Below, one piece after another: positions 45,290 to 58,000 of a stretch of DNA of 64,000 nt. The notes under the pieces are model-generated. The model searched no databases. It was not told the DNA's origin and was given only the letters and a program-made list of their open reading frames with translations. The position numbers were made by a program, and so were the translations under genes. Source of the stretch: Cenococcum geophilum 1.58 (taxonomy: Eukaryota > Ascomycota > Dothideomycetes > Gloniales > Gloniaceae); contig KV748211.1 of the NCBI GenBank assembly GCA_001692895.1, positions 186,001 through 250,000 of the forward strand, read 5' to 3'. Within the stretch, counting starts at the first letter, position 1. Each line of letters opens with the position of its first letter.

Positions 45290-48200
45290 TTAGAAGGGTA
45301 GTTGGCTTTAAGAACCAGATTATTTATAACCACTATCCTCCTTTAAAAATCTCGCGATAACCTAAATAGAAACTCCACGGATACCTTATGGAAAGCCATT
45401 GCGCAAAGGTAGAAAGGTCCCTCTAATAGCGAGAGATTGCGACAATATAACCCTTTAAGTAAGGTGGCTAAATAAGCCCTAATACCTAGATGCTTTAGAA
45501 GCTTAAAGACTCTTACACACCTATAGTTACCGCTAAGGAAAACGTAGACACCCTCTATAACGGTCGTAACGCTACTAGAAAGTAACTAGAACCCCTCTAG
45601 CCCCACCTAGGCTAATTAGAAGATTAAGCGCTAGAGGTAACTTTAAGATCTTCCCCTAAGCTAGAAATGCTAGAGGAATATACTAACGCATCTAACTAGG
45701 GAACCAACTAGAACCCTCCCGGAAGACTACCGGCCTATAATTAGTATAGTAATAGTATATAGACTGCTTACGAGCTAAGCGGGCCTACCCCTTTAGGTAA
45801 TTTAAGCTAATTACTAACTTAAGACCTAAGCCCTATTGGGAAGCCTATACTAGCTACTAGTACTAATACTACCTCTATAGTAGGAGCCTCCCTAGGCCCA
45901 AGTTTAGAAAGTTAAAAGCCCTATACTAACCTCCTCTAAAACGGATATTGGGAAGCTGTTATAAGGCTCTCAGAAGCTATATAGGAGGAAGCCACTAATA
46001 AATATATTAGAACCCTTTAAGGGTAAATCTAAATCTAGTAAGGTCTAATCTAAGCTAGGTAAATTTTTTTATAACCTAGTTAAGGCTAAGGGCTTCCTAA
46101 GAGCTACTTAGTACCTACCTAAGAAGGTATAGAAAACTTAGAGAGTTATCTACGCTATAAATAGAAAAAGGATATAAACCGACTAGCTAAGGCCTCTAGT
46201 AGTTTAGAACTCCGCTATAAACCTAACACCCAGCAGTTAGACGATTAGGTTTATAAGGTAGACAACTTCTTTAAGATACTAATAATACGAGATAATACTA
46301 AAGAGCGTATACGCTAGATTATTAGCAAGATTAAAGACCGATTACTAAACCAGATCGTACTTAATTAGCTTAATAAAGAGTAAATTACTATATAGCCACA
46401 GCTGCAAACCTTTCTAAAGAAATAGACTTAAGATCCGTATATTATATAATATAATAATATAGAGCTATTCTGGAATAGGATATAGCTAGACCACTATAAC
46501 TTCCGCTAGTTTATAAACTTCGTAGAAACTTATACTTAGTAGATAAATCTAGAGCCCTTTAAAAATAAGGACGGTAGCATCCATAAGAAGGAGAAGATTA
46601 GGTTTATCTAGGCTAGAATTAAGCTAGCAATTCGTAACGAAATAAAGCGCGTAGGAGCTTTATTGCGGATCACTATATATATAGATTTCGAACGAGCAGT
46701 TCTAAACGCTAAAGATACGGTAAGGAACCAGACCTCTTCTAGTAGGAAGCTAGGGGGTCACTAAAAGCGTAGGCACTTTAGTAGTAATATAGGGTAGACC
46801 TAACCTTTAAAGAAGCCATTCTTAAAGAGAACTTTAAAGGGGTTAAAGTTAGGAACCTTAAATAACGGGAAAGACTCCTAGGGTTAACCTAATACCTATT
46901 TAGCACCTTTATGGGAACACTCTAAGAAGTTAAGAGAAAATTCCAGAGGTAGATCCTATTGGAAAAACAAGTAGGGCAATAACCGCACTAATAATCTAAA
47001 AAAAGAAAAGCCCTAGTCGCGGACCTCTTTTAGCTGTAACTAGGGCAAGATATGGAAGGAGAGACTCTCCGTATTACTATTAAGCTGGAAATAATACTCC
47101 CTATAGGTAAGGTACGACAGTTCTAAGCACTATATAATAGCGGCGCCGAAATTAATCTTATACAATACGATTTGGTAAAAGAGCATAAACTTACCCCATT
47201 GAAAAGGCGGCGGAAACCTATTATAGGCTTCCTAGATAAGCATTGGATTAAGCTATATAATGCCTATAAGCTTATAGTATTAGTAGCCAATATATATAAC
47301 CGCACTAAGATAGTTAGCCCGCAACCCTTCTGGGCGGCTAACTTCGTATATTATAACTTTATCCTTAGAATCCCTTAGCTTGCAGAAGTAGATTTTAAGA
47401 TACGCTTTAAGACTAGAGCCTTTAAATAGTAGAATAATAAAGATTTGGAAGGGCGTATATTACTAATAAGCTTAAAGAATATCCTAGAGAATGTAGCCCT
47501 AGGCGAAATAGTATATGCTCTATACCCAAAGGAGTATTAGATTTAACCCCTATTTAATAGTAAGATAGGTATAGAGCCTAGTATAGGTAATAACCCCTTT
47601 ATAATAAAGACCCTATAGGGAACTGCTGGATAAGTCACAGAGATATTATAGGGAGGCGGCGATCTTAAGGATCTTATAAGATACTTTAACCGCTATAGGT
47701 TACTCTAGCTTAAGCAATATGCGGAGAGTATACTACAGCACCTTAAACGCTGCGTTAAGGAGTTCTCTACCCTCTACTAGCTACCGCATAAAACGGTTTA
47801 ACGTATAGTGGCAACTATATATAAGCAACTACTATAGCGTATAACGCTGCCCGTAAGTATTTTAAGGAAGCTCTAAGATCTACCTAACGATAATATAAAG
47901 GATAAACGCGACCTTAATTTGTTAAATATTCTAGTAGGCCTAAGGGACTTACTAAGGGTATTTTCGGGCAGGAGAGTAAAAGTCCTACCGTAGAACTTAA
48001 AGTACAATTATATAATTAATCTAGAAGAAGGTAAACAACCGCTAAATCTTCCTATCTATAACCTCTCGCGTAAAGAGCTTAAGATCCTATAGGAGCACCT
48101 TAATGGGTTACTAGAAAAGGGGTGGATCCGGCCTAGTAAGTTACCGTTAGGCACACTAATCCTTTTTATCCCAAAATTAGATAGAACTATAAGGCTATGC

Positions 48201-51200
48201 GTAGACTATCGCGGTCTTAATAAGATTATAATTAAGAACCGTTACCTACTACCACTGGTTAGTAAAATGCTGGATTAACTATCTAGGGCGAAGATCTTTA
48301 TAAAGCTAGATTTATAAGACGCCTACTATAGGCTCCGTATTAAAGAAGGGGATAAGTAAAAGACCGCTTTTAAGACCTAATACGGCCACTTTAAGTATCT
48401 AGTAATGCCTTTCGGGCTAGCTAATACGCCTATAACATTCTAATTATACATTTATAAAGCCTTAGGGGGACTAGTTAACCGTATATACGTTATGTATTTA
48501 GATAACATCTTAATCTATTTAGAAGATAAGGATTAACACGAGTAACATATCCGCGAAGTACTAGAACATTTAAATAATTAGGGCCTCTACGCTAAGGCGT
48601 TAAAGTATATCTTTAATACTAAGCAGGTTAAGTTCCTGGGTTATATTATAACGCCTATAGGTGTAGTTATAGACCTAGTACGGGTGTAGATAATTTAGGA
48701 GTAGCTAGAGCTAAAGAGCTACTGGGATATTTAAGTGTTTCTAAGCTTTGCCAATTTTTATAGGCGCTTTATCTATAACTACTTAGACGTTACCTAATAC
48801 CTATCTAACTATATTATAGAAGCTTTTTAAGACCTAACCTAAGGAGCAAAAAGCTTAAAGGCGGCAAGGAAGAAAACTAAGAAGGGACTAACTAAATAGT
48901 ATAAGCTATGGTTATAGCCCGGAAAGGTTTAAAAGGCCTTCTAGGAACTTCGCGTAAAGTTTATAAAAGCTCTATTACTACGGCATTTTAACCCAGATTA
49001 GCTATTAATAATAATCACTAATATATTAAATTTTGCCCTTATTAGTATCCTACTATAACCTAATAGGTATCCAAACGCTACCTAGCTCTATTAAAGACTA
49101 GTAGTATTTTATAGTAGAAAATTCTAGGGACCTAAAGTTAGGTATTATACCCACGATAAGGAACTGCTAGCTATAGTTAACTGCTTTAAATAGTGGCAAC
49201 ACTACCTTAAGTACGCGAGCTATACTACTTGTGTACTTTTAGATTACTATAATTTACACTACTTTATAACTATAAAGGAGCTTACACCTCGACAAGCTAG
49301 ATAGGTAGAGGAGCTCGCGCGATTTGATTTTAAGATTAAATATAAGCTAGGGGAAAACAACCCTGCTAATAGACTGTTACGACGGCTAGACTATACCAAA
49401 GGCTTTAAAACGGAAGAAGGAAAACAAATAATAGATATCTTACTCCCTATATTATAGAACAAGCTCTAGGTATAGGATGCTTAAGTATTTATAGCTCTAT
49501 ACACCGAGTCTTAGGCGGTATAAGCCCTATTAGTTTCCACTAATGTTTTAGCTAGTACCCGGTCCGTTACTAATAAGGGTTTAAATATACCTAGATAGGA
49601 CGTCCCTAATATATTCTTAGAACCTAGTAATATACTATCCCTAATTACTAAGCTATCCCCTTAAACTAATAGCGAAGCTATAAAGTAATTGGAACTCGGA
49701 GCCCTATAATAACTAAAGGACTTTAACCTTATAGCGGCCTTCCTAATGTACGCGCATTAAAGAGTTGTAAGATCTATGGTACTATCTAGTCTTATACTTA
49801 GAGCAGTATAGGACGAAATAGCTTTTACCTAGGAACTATCTAAAGGGTTAATGGATTTTATCCATAAGGTGCAACGGAGGGACGCTTTTTATACTATCCT
49901 TAATGCGAAAGTAGACCAGAAACGTAACGGAAAGAAAGCTGCTAGGCGCCACTATTGGGAACTAGACCCAATAGGCCTACTACGTAGAGGTGGTAAGGTT
50001 TAAGTGCTATAAGAAGCAAATCTACAACAGAAGATTTTTATAAAGAATTACGATAATCCTCTAGGCGGCCACTATGGTTAAGTAAAAATAGTGGAATTAC
50101 TTTAGCGTAAATACTATTGGCTAAGGCTTAATCGAGAAGCAAAGGAGTATATTAGCTATTGCGAGAAGTGTTAAGTATATAAGATCCGTAGGCATAAGCT
50201 ATAGGGTCTACTTAAATTAGTTCCCCCCGCTAGTAAGTAATAGCAATATTACGCTATAGACTTTATTACGGATCTCCTACTATCTAAAGATGGCTAAGGA
50301 CGAATATATAATTTGGTCCTTGTATTTATTAATAGGTTTTTAAAGTACGTCTAATACCTTTCTGTTAATAAGATAATTAACGTATAAGAGCTCGCCAACT
50401 TAATTAAGGAGAAATGCTTTCTTAAAGTAAATTAGCTATACTCCATTATTACTAATAGGGGTAGCGTCTTTATAAGCTAATACTAGTCGGACCTATACTT
50501 CTATTTAAAGATAGACCACTATTATAGTACGGCTTTTTACCTATAAATAGATGGGTAAACGGAACGCCAGAACTAGGAACTAGAGTCTTACCTACGGATA
50601 TACTTAAACTACTAGTAAGACAACTAGTGCGAGCTACTTCTATACGCGGAGTACGCTTACAATTTAAAGCAATATATATTATATAAGTATGCACTAATCC
50701 AGATTGCCTATAGCGTATAACTATTTGGGTTTAATAGTATACCCAATAATCACTAGCTAAGGCCGCATAATTAGTTATAGGATCCTATTAGGAAGTTTAA
50801 GAATATCCACTAGAGAGTATAAGGATACCTTTAGGAATAGGAGGAGTAATAGAAGTATATAAAGTAGAGCCTATAAGATGCCTAAGAGCAGTAAAGACTT
50901 TAGTATAACTATAAGCACTAGGATAAGCATTTCGGAGTAGGCGATAAGGTTCTATTACGTTTAACGAATATTAAAACCCGTTAACTATTAAAGAAGCTTA
51001 ATATAAAATACCTAGGTCCCTTTTAAGTTAAGGAACGAATTAATAAGCTAGTTTACTGTCTCTAGCTACCCCTATCTATAGCCTATATGCATTTAGTGTT
51101 TTATATAAACCTACTAAAGCTATAGTATAGGCCACCGCTGGAAAAGAACTTCTGTCTAGGCCCAATTAAACACCTTAAGGTAGTGGGCGAGCGGTATAAG

Positions 51201-51560
51201 GTTAAAGCTATACTACGCTATAAGTCTGTTAAGAATAAGCTTTAATTTAAAGTTAAATAGCTAGGCTGGCCCACTGAGGACTCTATATAGAAACTAGAGG
51301 ATTACCTTAATTATTGCGAAGATATTCTAAAAGAATATTGGGACTAAGGTCTATAATCTATAAGTTATAGAAAGCGCTCTAATACTAAGTTATTATCGCG
51401 ACCTATAAAGAAAGCTCGCGAAAAGAGTAAATAGGTTAAATTGGATATAGGACGGATAGGCTCTAGAAACTATAGGGAGAGGGCTACAGCTTAAAGTAGA
51501 ATGGGTCCTTAGCCTTTTTACGTATATAGTATAGAGTTAATAGGGCATTTTGCTAGAATT
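45290..51560 (+). pseudogene. Gypsy E gag-pol relic
   Basis: Gag occupies about 45300-47000. In the protease, DSG reads N-S-G at 47136-47144, and an open stretch continues to 47378. RT is at about 48060-48640 ([23 protein letters not shown]), with the catalytic motif now YLDN at 48495-48506. RNase H is near 49020-49330. The integrase zinc finger is at about 50060-50175 (second His now Tyr, both Cys kept). Catalytic Asp 1 is in YAIDFITD near 50250, Asp 2 is now Asn in ITNRGSVF near 50455, and Glu is kept in TERQN near 50540. The chromodomain (WPTEDSI, KLEDYLNYCEDILKEY) is at about 51190-51345, followed by a basic tail. Most stops are TAA/TAG. Confidence 0.9.
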
Positions 51561-51641
51561 GCATTCCTATTTATTNATNTATANTANGAANATTATTNNT
51601 AGGGCTTNTANGCCCTTNNTAAAAGCCTTNTAAGGCCTTNN

Positions 51642-53710
51642 NNAGCACCTAATTAAGGTCCTTAATTGCTACTATATATAAGAACGAATCCTAAAAATCT
51701 AAACTATAAATGCCTAATCTAAAAAGCCACTACGCCTTATTATTATTAGAAGTAGGATTAGTATCTATTAGGCTACTAAGTAATAGCTAATAAGAATAGG
51801 ATCTAGATGCCTTAGTAGGCGTATAAGTAGGTATAAAAATAGGGGTAGGATGATAAGGTGTAGCTAGAGTAGAGACTTTTAAACGCTTAACACTAATATT
51901 AGGTCTAAACTAATACCAACAAAGCTCTTATAGCGTAAGCTTATAATTAATAAAGATACGCTTAAGCCTAGAATAAATAGAGACGTTAGCTAGCTGGTAT
52001 AGTCTAGAACTACCAAGACCTTACTACGGCAACTATTAGTTACTTATCCGCTAGGTACCTAAAGGGTAACCTACCTAATACTGCATTATGTTATACTCTT
52101 TTAAAACTTAACGCGTATACGCAAACTCCTTCCTGTAGTAGACAGCGACCTTCTTCTTATTACCCCTATCCCGCACCCTATCCTCAATATACTAACCTTA
52201 CTCTTATATTAGGCGTTACTAGCTAGCTTGCTAAGAATTATAGGCGGTGTAGATGGCTGTGGTATAGTCTTAAATACGACTAAGACGTTTAGTATTAGCG
52301 CTAGAATGAGATAAAGCCTAGGCAATATAGTAGTTAAGGACATTAAAGGATCGTTGCCACTTAGGCCTAGGCTATTAAAGCTTAAAGTTAGTAATAGAAA
52401 TCTATTAAGAATAGAAAAACTCACCTTAATATAACTGCCGCTCTTAGTATATATGCATTAATTATAAGGGCTAGAGGTATTAGATCTGATGTAGTGCGTT
52501 TTATTATAAGCCTCTAGAATCCTATTATTAGATTTCTGGTCTTTTAAAGACGTATAGGTAAAATCATTTAGGTAGGACCAGCACTAGTTGCGAGTTAGCG
52601 GAGGTTAGGGTTTTATATGCAAAGGTAAGGCTAGGATATACTATGGAATCTACTTAAAAGAGCAGTTAGTAGGAGAATAAAGAGGTATATTAAATTAATA
52701 ATAGAAAAAAAGAAAATCTTAATAATATATCGAAGATACGTCCAAAATTGGACAACGGTTAATGGTGAGAAGTAAGGTGTTTAAGAAAAGGAGCAGCTCG
52801 ATAAGCAAGGTGTCTTTATACTTTACCTTCTAATATCCTTTTAGTAAATAGCCGCAACCTTACCAATATAACTCCGTTATAATAGCGCTATTTAGAAGGA
52901 AGGAAACACGCGTATAAGTTATTTAACTATTACTTCCTTACAAAAACTGACTACGCGGCGGGGGAAGGCAATTAAGACGTTAAATTAAAGATGTATATGG
53001 GTTAAATTAGACCTAAAACGATACTATAGTATTAAAGAACAACGTTATAGACGTTCTTGACAATCGTATAATAGCTATAATTACTATCGCGAAATGTCCC
53101 TATTTGCTAGGTAGTAGAGCTACGCTAAATATACGGCACAGGACTATTAGATTTAAAAGTATATGCACCAAATCTTAGGGGACAAGTCTCCTTAATTAAC
53201 TAATTAATACCTTAACTATATTTAATAGCCTAAGGGCAGATATAAGAATAATGTGTTAGTGACGTAGAGGATTATATAAAACGATTATAGATTATATCTT
53301 AATAGTTAAAGACGACGGCAAGTTAAGGCTTTATACGTTAAATCCTATACTAAAAGGTTCTACGGAACTATACTAGAACACCAAATTACCTATAATACTT
53401 ATAATTAATTACAGACCGGCATAAAGGCTTAGAAGTAGAGTTACATAAAAATCCCTATATTAGCCTAGGTAGTTACTAGTATGCTTCTAGTAGGCTTCTA
53501 ATAGGTCTCCTAGTAATCCTTACGTCTTTTCTCCGGTTATATTTTTTCCTTATTAAGGTTTTTCAGGAGTTTAAAGTAGGGGTTAGATAGATAGATGATA
53601 TACAGCGGTATACTAATATCTCTTTAATATCTCTCCGAACCTCTTCCGTGACGAGCCCTTATAATCTCCCTATTATAAGGTAATGGCGATTAGGGGCCAA
53701 CCGTAAGAAG
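51642..53710 (+). other. Long 3' region of Gypsy E with possible extra ORF
   Basis: About 2 kb between pol and the polypurine tract. The first 1.2 kb gives no convincing frame; a minus ORF at 52209-52424 is low-complexity and judged noise. From about 52890 to 53455 a plus frame reads as protein with TAA/TAG-only stops and is rich in Tyr, Arg and Lys (RYYSIKEQRYRRS, YNSYNYYREMSLFAR, KYMHQILGDKSP). A small CCTAATAGG-type cluster lies at 53465-53520. No homology was recognised. Confidence 0.45.
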
Positions 53711-53720
53711 GGGGGGGTAA

Positions 53721-53937
53721 TCTAAGGGATATTATTGCGGACACCTTAGGTTACCCTTAGGATAACCCCTAGACGCCCCTTAGATAGTCGCTAGTTACGT
53801 ACTAGAGGCACATGCCCGTAGTATATAGTCTCCACAATTCTAAAGGCCTTACCTCCTTAAGAATTCGTCTCTCTTACTAATCTATCCTATTCTACAATCG
53901 TGTCCTTATAGCCCCCTATCTATAAGATCCCCTTATA
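53721..53937 (+). repeat. 3' LTR of Gypsy E
   Basis: 217 bp. Starts TCTAAGGGATATTATTGCGG after a G7TAA purine tract and ends CCCCTTATA. Confidence 0.9.
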
Positions 53938-55733
53938 TTAGTCTATTAGGGAGTTATATACAATACGTTTTGTCTTCTATGGCTAGTAGACAATAAGGTC
54001 CAGTCTAATTACCGCTCTTACGCTATATAAGGACTTTAGAATTAAGTGGGAGGTTATAAACTAAGGTTATATTAGGTCCGTTGCAGTAATATAGGGCACT
54101 ATTAACAGCTTATTTAGCCTGTAATTTAACTATTTCGGCTATTGCCTTCCGTATTATAGCTGCTTATTCCGTAATAAACGGGGTAGGAGGGCCTAGGTTA
54201 CTTATCCTTAGGTAGGCTCCTAAACTAAGAGAGTAGGTACTAATCCGTTAGGGCTAGCGGTATTATTAATAGCTTTTACGGCCATCTGTAAAGCTAGTTC
54301 CTTTTAAATATCCTTATACTTATCTGTAATAATCTAGTAAGCTCTCTATAAAGCTAGGTAAGCTCGCTTAATAAGCCTAATAGACTAGTGCGCCTTAACT
54401 AGAACGGCTTTTGTTAAAATAGCCATGGCTATAGCGTACTATTAAAATTCCTTACTAATAAAGTTCCTACCGGCGTCGTGGGTAATATACTTAGGGGGTC
54501 TAACATATATATTAATCTAGCAGGTCCGTAAAATGTCTTAAGTGTATTTTACGGATATATTTTATAACTAATAGGCGGCTTAGTAGTGGGTTACCTTATT
54601 AATTATATATAATACTGGGCTGCCGTTAATATATATAATGTCTATATACACTAAGTAATTAAAATTAAGGTTTTTATAGAGAGTGAACTTAAATCGGCCT
54701 AGGGAACGTCTATATTTCTAGCAGAAGGAGCAGTATTTAGTTAGGTAGTTAATTGCCTTTCTATTAACGTTATTATATCTAGAGCGTTTAAGGACTCTAT
54801 ATAGCTTTTCAGCTAATAAATAGCCGAAACGGCGGTATAGGCGGTAGATCTTAGTACTAGTAAGGTAGCACGGGTTATAGTTAAAAAATTCCTAAATATA
54901 GGTCTGTAAAGTTTCTCCCTATATAAGGAACGGGTGTCCGAATTATTGTGTAATTAGTAGGGTAATATATTTACTTCCTAGGACAGTTATAGGGCTAATT
55001 AGGGTGTCTGTAATATTATTATAGTAGACCTATAACCTATCTATATCCGTAAGGCAAAGTAGGAAAGGGGTATCCGCTTTTACTATATGGAAGTTAACTA
55101 GGCTAATTAGAGTCTTAACTGCGACTAATTTAATTAATGCGGTTAAGCTAATGCCAAATTAGACGTTTACAGCCCTAGTTTGCATAGTATTAATGTCTAT
55201 ATTATTATTTATGGTGGTCTTATATATAAGGTATTATCCGTAACCTATAGTAGACTTCTTAGAGGCACCTATATTAATTATAACGCCGTAGAATTCTTTA
55301 GGGGTATAGCGTTCTATAGTGATATATGTAAATAGGTCCTATTTGCGGTCTGTAATATCCGTAATAGGTCTAATAGGTATGCTTATAGGCTAGTTTTTGG
55401 GTGCAATTAAGTGTATAAAGGAGCGGTTGGCTAATACAGTTGTAATATTAAAGGCTTAGCCGTCCGTAAAAGGTCTAAAGGTAGTTAGGAACGTTTCAAA
55501 GGTCTCCTATTCCTAAGTATTTAAGTTAAAGTTAATTATAAGGGCTTCTATTAACTTGTTAAGAGACTCCTCCACTTCCTCTCCTTTGTAGTCTAAGATA
55601 AACTAGTTAATCCGATTGTTAAATCTCTTTTTAGACTTATTACGTTCTTTCTAGGTGTGCCTTATAGACTAATATCCTTCCTTACCGCATATAAAGCACT
55701 TCTAACTAGTTCGTTTATAGGGGTATGCTTAGC
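53938..55733 (-). pseudogene. Copia C 5' part: integrase and gag C-terminus, 5' truncated
   Basis: Minus-strand counterpart of Copia 1 from about 1340 to 3130, covering the gag zinc-knuckle region (near 55690, CFICGKEG-like) and the integrase core. Homology to Copia 1 ends near 55733, so most of gag and the 5' LTR are missing. The next 205 bases are unrelated. TAA/TAG stops are frequent. Confidence 0.83.
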
Positions 55734-55938
55734 GTGGTTTTTAATATTAATACTGCCAATAATATTGATCAATAATGTTACTAATCAATATTAGCGAGTA
55801 TTGGCGAGTATTGGCGATATTTATAATATTTACAGATCTTCTTAGCACCCCTTTAAATTTTTAACTTTAATATTATACGGATAAATTATTAAATATTATG
55901 GCTTCTAAAGCAGACTTATTACTTTTTAATATAGAGGA
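55734..55938. other. Short non-element spacer with inverted and tandem repeats
   Basis: AATATTGAT (55761-55769) pairs perfectly with ATCAATATT (55784-55792) across a 14-base loop. Directly after it come three near-copies of GCGAGTATTGG (55793-55825). The remainder is AT-rich up to the Gypsy A2 LTR. Confidence 0.75.
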
Positions 55939-56384
55939 TGTTACGGACGCTTTAAGTACAATGTTATGACTACTTAGGAAAGAGTTGGAAGAAGCTAGTT
56001 AGTTAATTTAGGTATAGTCTAGGATAGAGCTAATAGAGCTATGTAACGAGGAATAGTAACTAAGGTTATATAACATAATTTATATAATCTATAGGATCTG
56101 TGTAATCTATAATAGAGTAAATAGAGTACGCGTATATTACGTATAAGAAGGATTTTATAGGAGTACGGTTGTGTATTTAAGGACCCTTAGTCCCTACCTA
56201 GATAGTTCCTTCCTTATAGTAATTCTTAGAATATAATTAAAGTTAATCTGTTAGGCAACTACTCCACCAGTTATTACTACGTTATTAACTTTAATTTATA
56301 TCACCTATACACCTAGCCCAATAACGAGCCCACTATAGTACCCGCTATAAGGTTCCGTTACATAATTACTACCTAGTTACGGTA
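55939..56384 (+). repeat. 5' LTR of Gypsy A2
   Basis: Starts TGTTACGGACGCTTTAAG (TG preserved) and ends near ACGGTA; about 446 bp. Matches 8933-9356 and 63645-64000. The end is set by fading similarity, to within about 10 bases. Confidence 0.82.
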
Positions 56385-56399
56385 TTAAATATAGAAAGT

Positions 56400-58000
56400 T
56401 AAATAACATACCACTAAAGACAGCCACCATAACGCCATTAACGGCGGCAACTACTTTAAGGTTAGGTGACACTAGTATAGCAGATACTAACTTATAGCAA
56501 CCTATAACGGTCGGACAGTTATAAGAGGTAATTGACTAGTTAATAGCTAATAATACAGCGTTAGAAGAAAGGGTTAATGGGATTAAAGTAGTAAAGGTTA
56601 AGTTACTATCTATTAAGAGATTCTTAGGAGAAAGATTAAAACTTAAAGGATTTCTTACGTAAATGCACTTTAAAGTTTTACAGAAAGGGGTAAAGCTACT
56701 AATACCTATGGATCGAATAGCCTATATAGGACTATTCCTATTAGAAAGAGCACTAAAGTGGTTTAAACCTTATCTTACAGAGATATAAACGAACGGAATA
56801 ACGACTACTAACTAAGACGTGCGATTTATATTCTTAAGCTAGGAAGGGTTCGCAGAGCGACTTACGTAAATATTTAAAGACCTAAAATTAACAACCACGG
56901 CGAAAAGAAAACTCTAAGATATTATATAATAAACCTTAGCAATTAAGTATATAACATAATTCTAGATATTAGCAATATAAGTAGAGTAGAATAATAGGGC
57001 GCTTATGGCATAGTATAAGTAAGGACTTAAAGCTAAAGTCTAGGATATAATTATTCTAATAGAAGATACGGACACCCTACGGGAATTAATAGATTAGGCG
57101 ATTAAGATTAATAATTAAATCTACTAAAGGGAACAGACCAAGAAAGGTTAGGATAGAGTTCTATAGTTATATAAGATATAGAGTACACAATAACCAAAGC
57201 TAAATTAAAAAACATAGTATGGCGCAGAGCTAATAGACCTAAGTACTACTAAAGAAGCCTATAAGAGATAGAGTAAAAGATTATAGAAACCTAGAGGTTA
57301 AGGATTTAGTAATCACAGGATTAAGGAGCAGAGGCTAAACCAGGGATCTTAGTAGTAGAAGACGTTTAGGCGGATTCTATAGCAAAGTTAATGGTTTAAA
57401 GACGGAGCTTATATAAATTATAGAAAACAGGGTTATTTTGCAAGGAATTGCAAAGATAGTTAGAGTTACTATATAATAAAGGGAACTAGACTAATAGTAG
57501 AAAACACATACGTATAGAGAGATAATAGTGTACTGCGAGGAACAAAAGAATGTTTAATTAGAAGTTTCGCATTTTATTATAATAATGCATGCCAAATTTA
57601 TAAAGATACTAAGTATAGCGTAAGCTATTAGCCATAGAAGCTAAAATCTATAGAGTGTAGAGGAACTAATAAACTAGTTTATAGACCAAATATTAAAGAC
57701 AACGAGTTTAATAAAGGCGAAACATTTTATAACAATAAGGTAATAAGGGCGGCTTACTAGGAGCACGCAGACCTCAGAGATATTATAATAAAAGTAGATG
57801 ATGATTCCACTACAGAATAGGGAACATTAGTAGGGATTAAGACCCTACTAGACACGATATCTATCGCTTTACAAGACGTAAGAGAAGTAGGACAATAAAC
57901 CACTTCGGTACTTAATAAAGGTAAAAGGCTAAAGGCTTAAGATTCTTAAGACGAGATAAGGTAAGCTTAAGGACCTATAATGGATAATAACCGATAAAGC
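56400..58000 (+). pseudogene. Gypsy A2 gag relic
   Basis: A retrotransposon capsid domain reads clearly near 56640-57120 (RFLGERLKLKGFLT, LLERALKWFKPYL, FIFLS-stop-EGFAERL). The CCHC zinc knuckle is at 57410-57451, where the first two Cys and the His have become Tyr while the last Cys and the spacing survive. An acidic linker follows. The start codon was not fixed. Stops are TAA/TAG. Confidence 0.83.

Larger units (their letters stand above)
45062..53937 (+). mobile_element. Gypsy E (Ty3/gypsy chromovirus), full length, nested in Copia C
   Basis: LTRs 45062-45267 and 53721-53937; perfect TSD TTAGT at 45057-45061 and 53938-53942. Copia 1 has TCGGT at this site. 8876 bp, unusually long because about 2.2 kb follow the pol gene. 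LTR ends form inverted TATAAGGG/CCCCTTATA. Ns at 51577-51641 mark unresolved sequence. Confidence 0.93.

Noticed and set aside
50470..50694. 74-residue minus ORF
   Set aside because: Antisense to the Gypsy E integrase.
52209..52424. 71-residue minus ORF rich in Leu
   Set aside because: No motif, no supporting context, and AT-rich antisense openness is common here.
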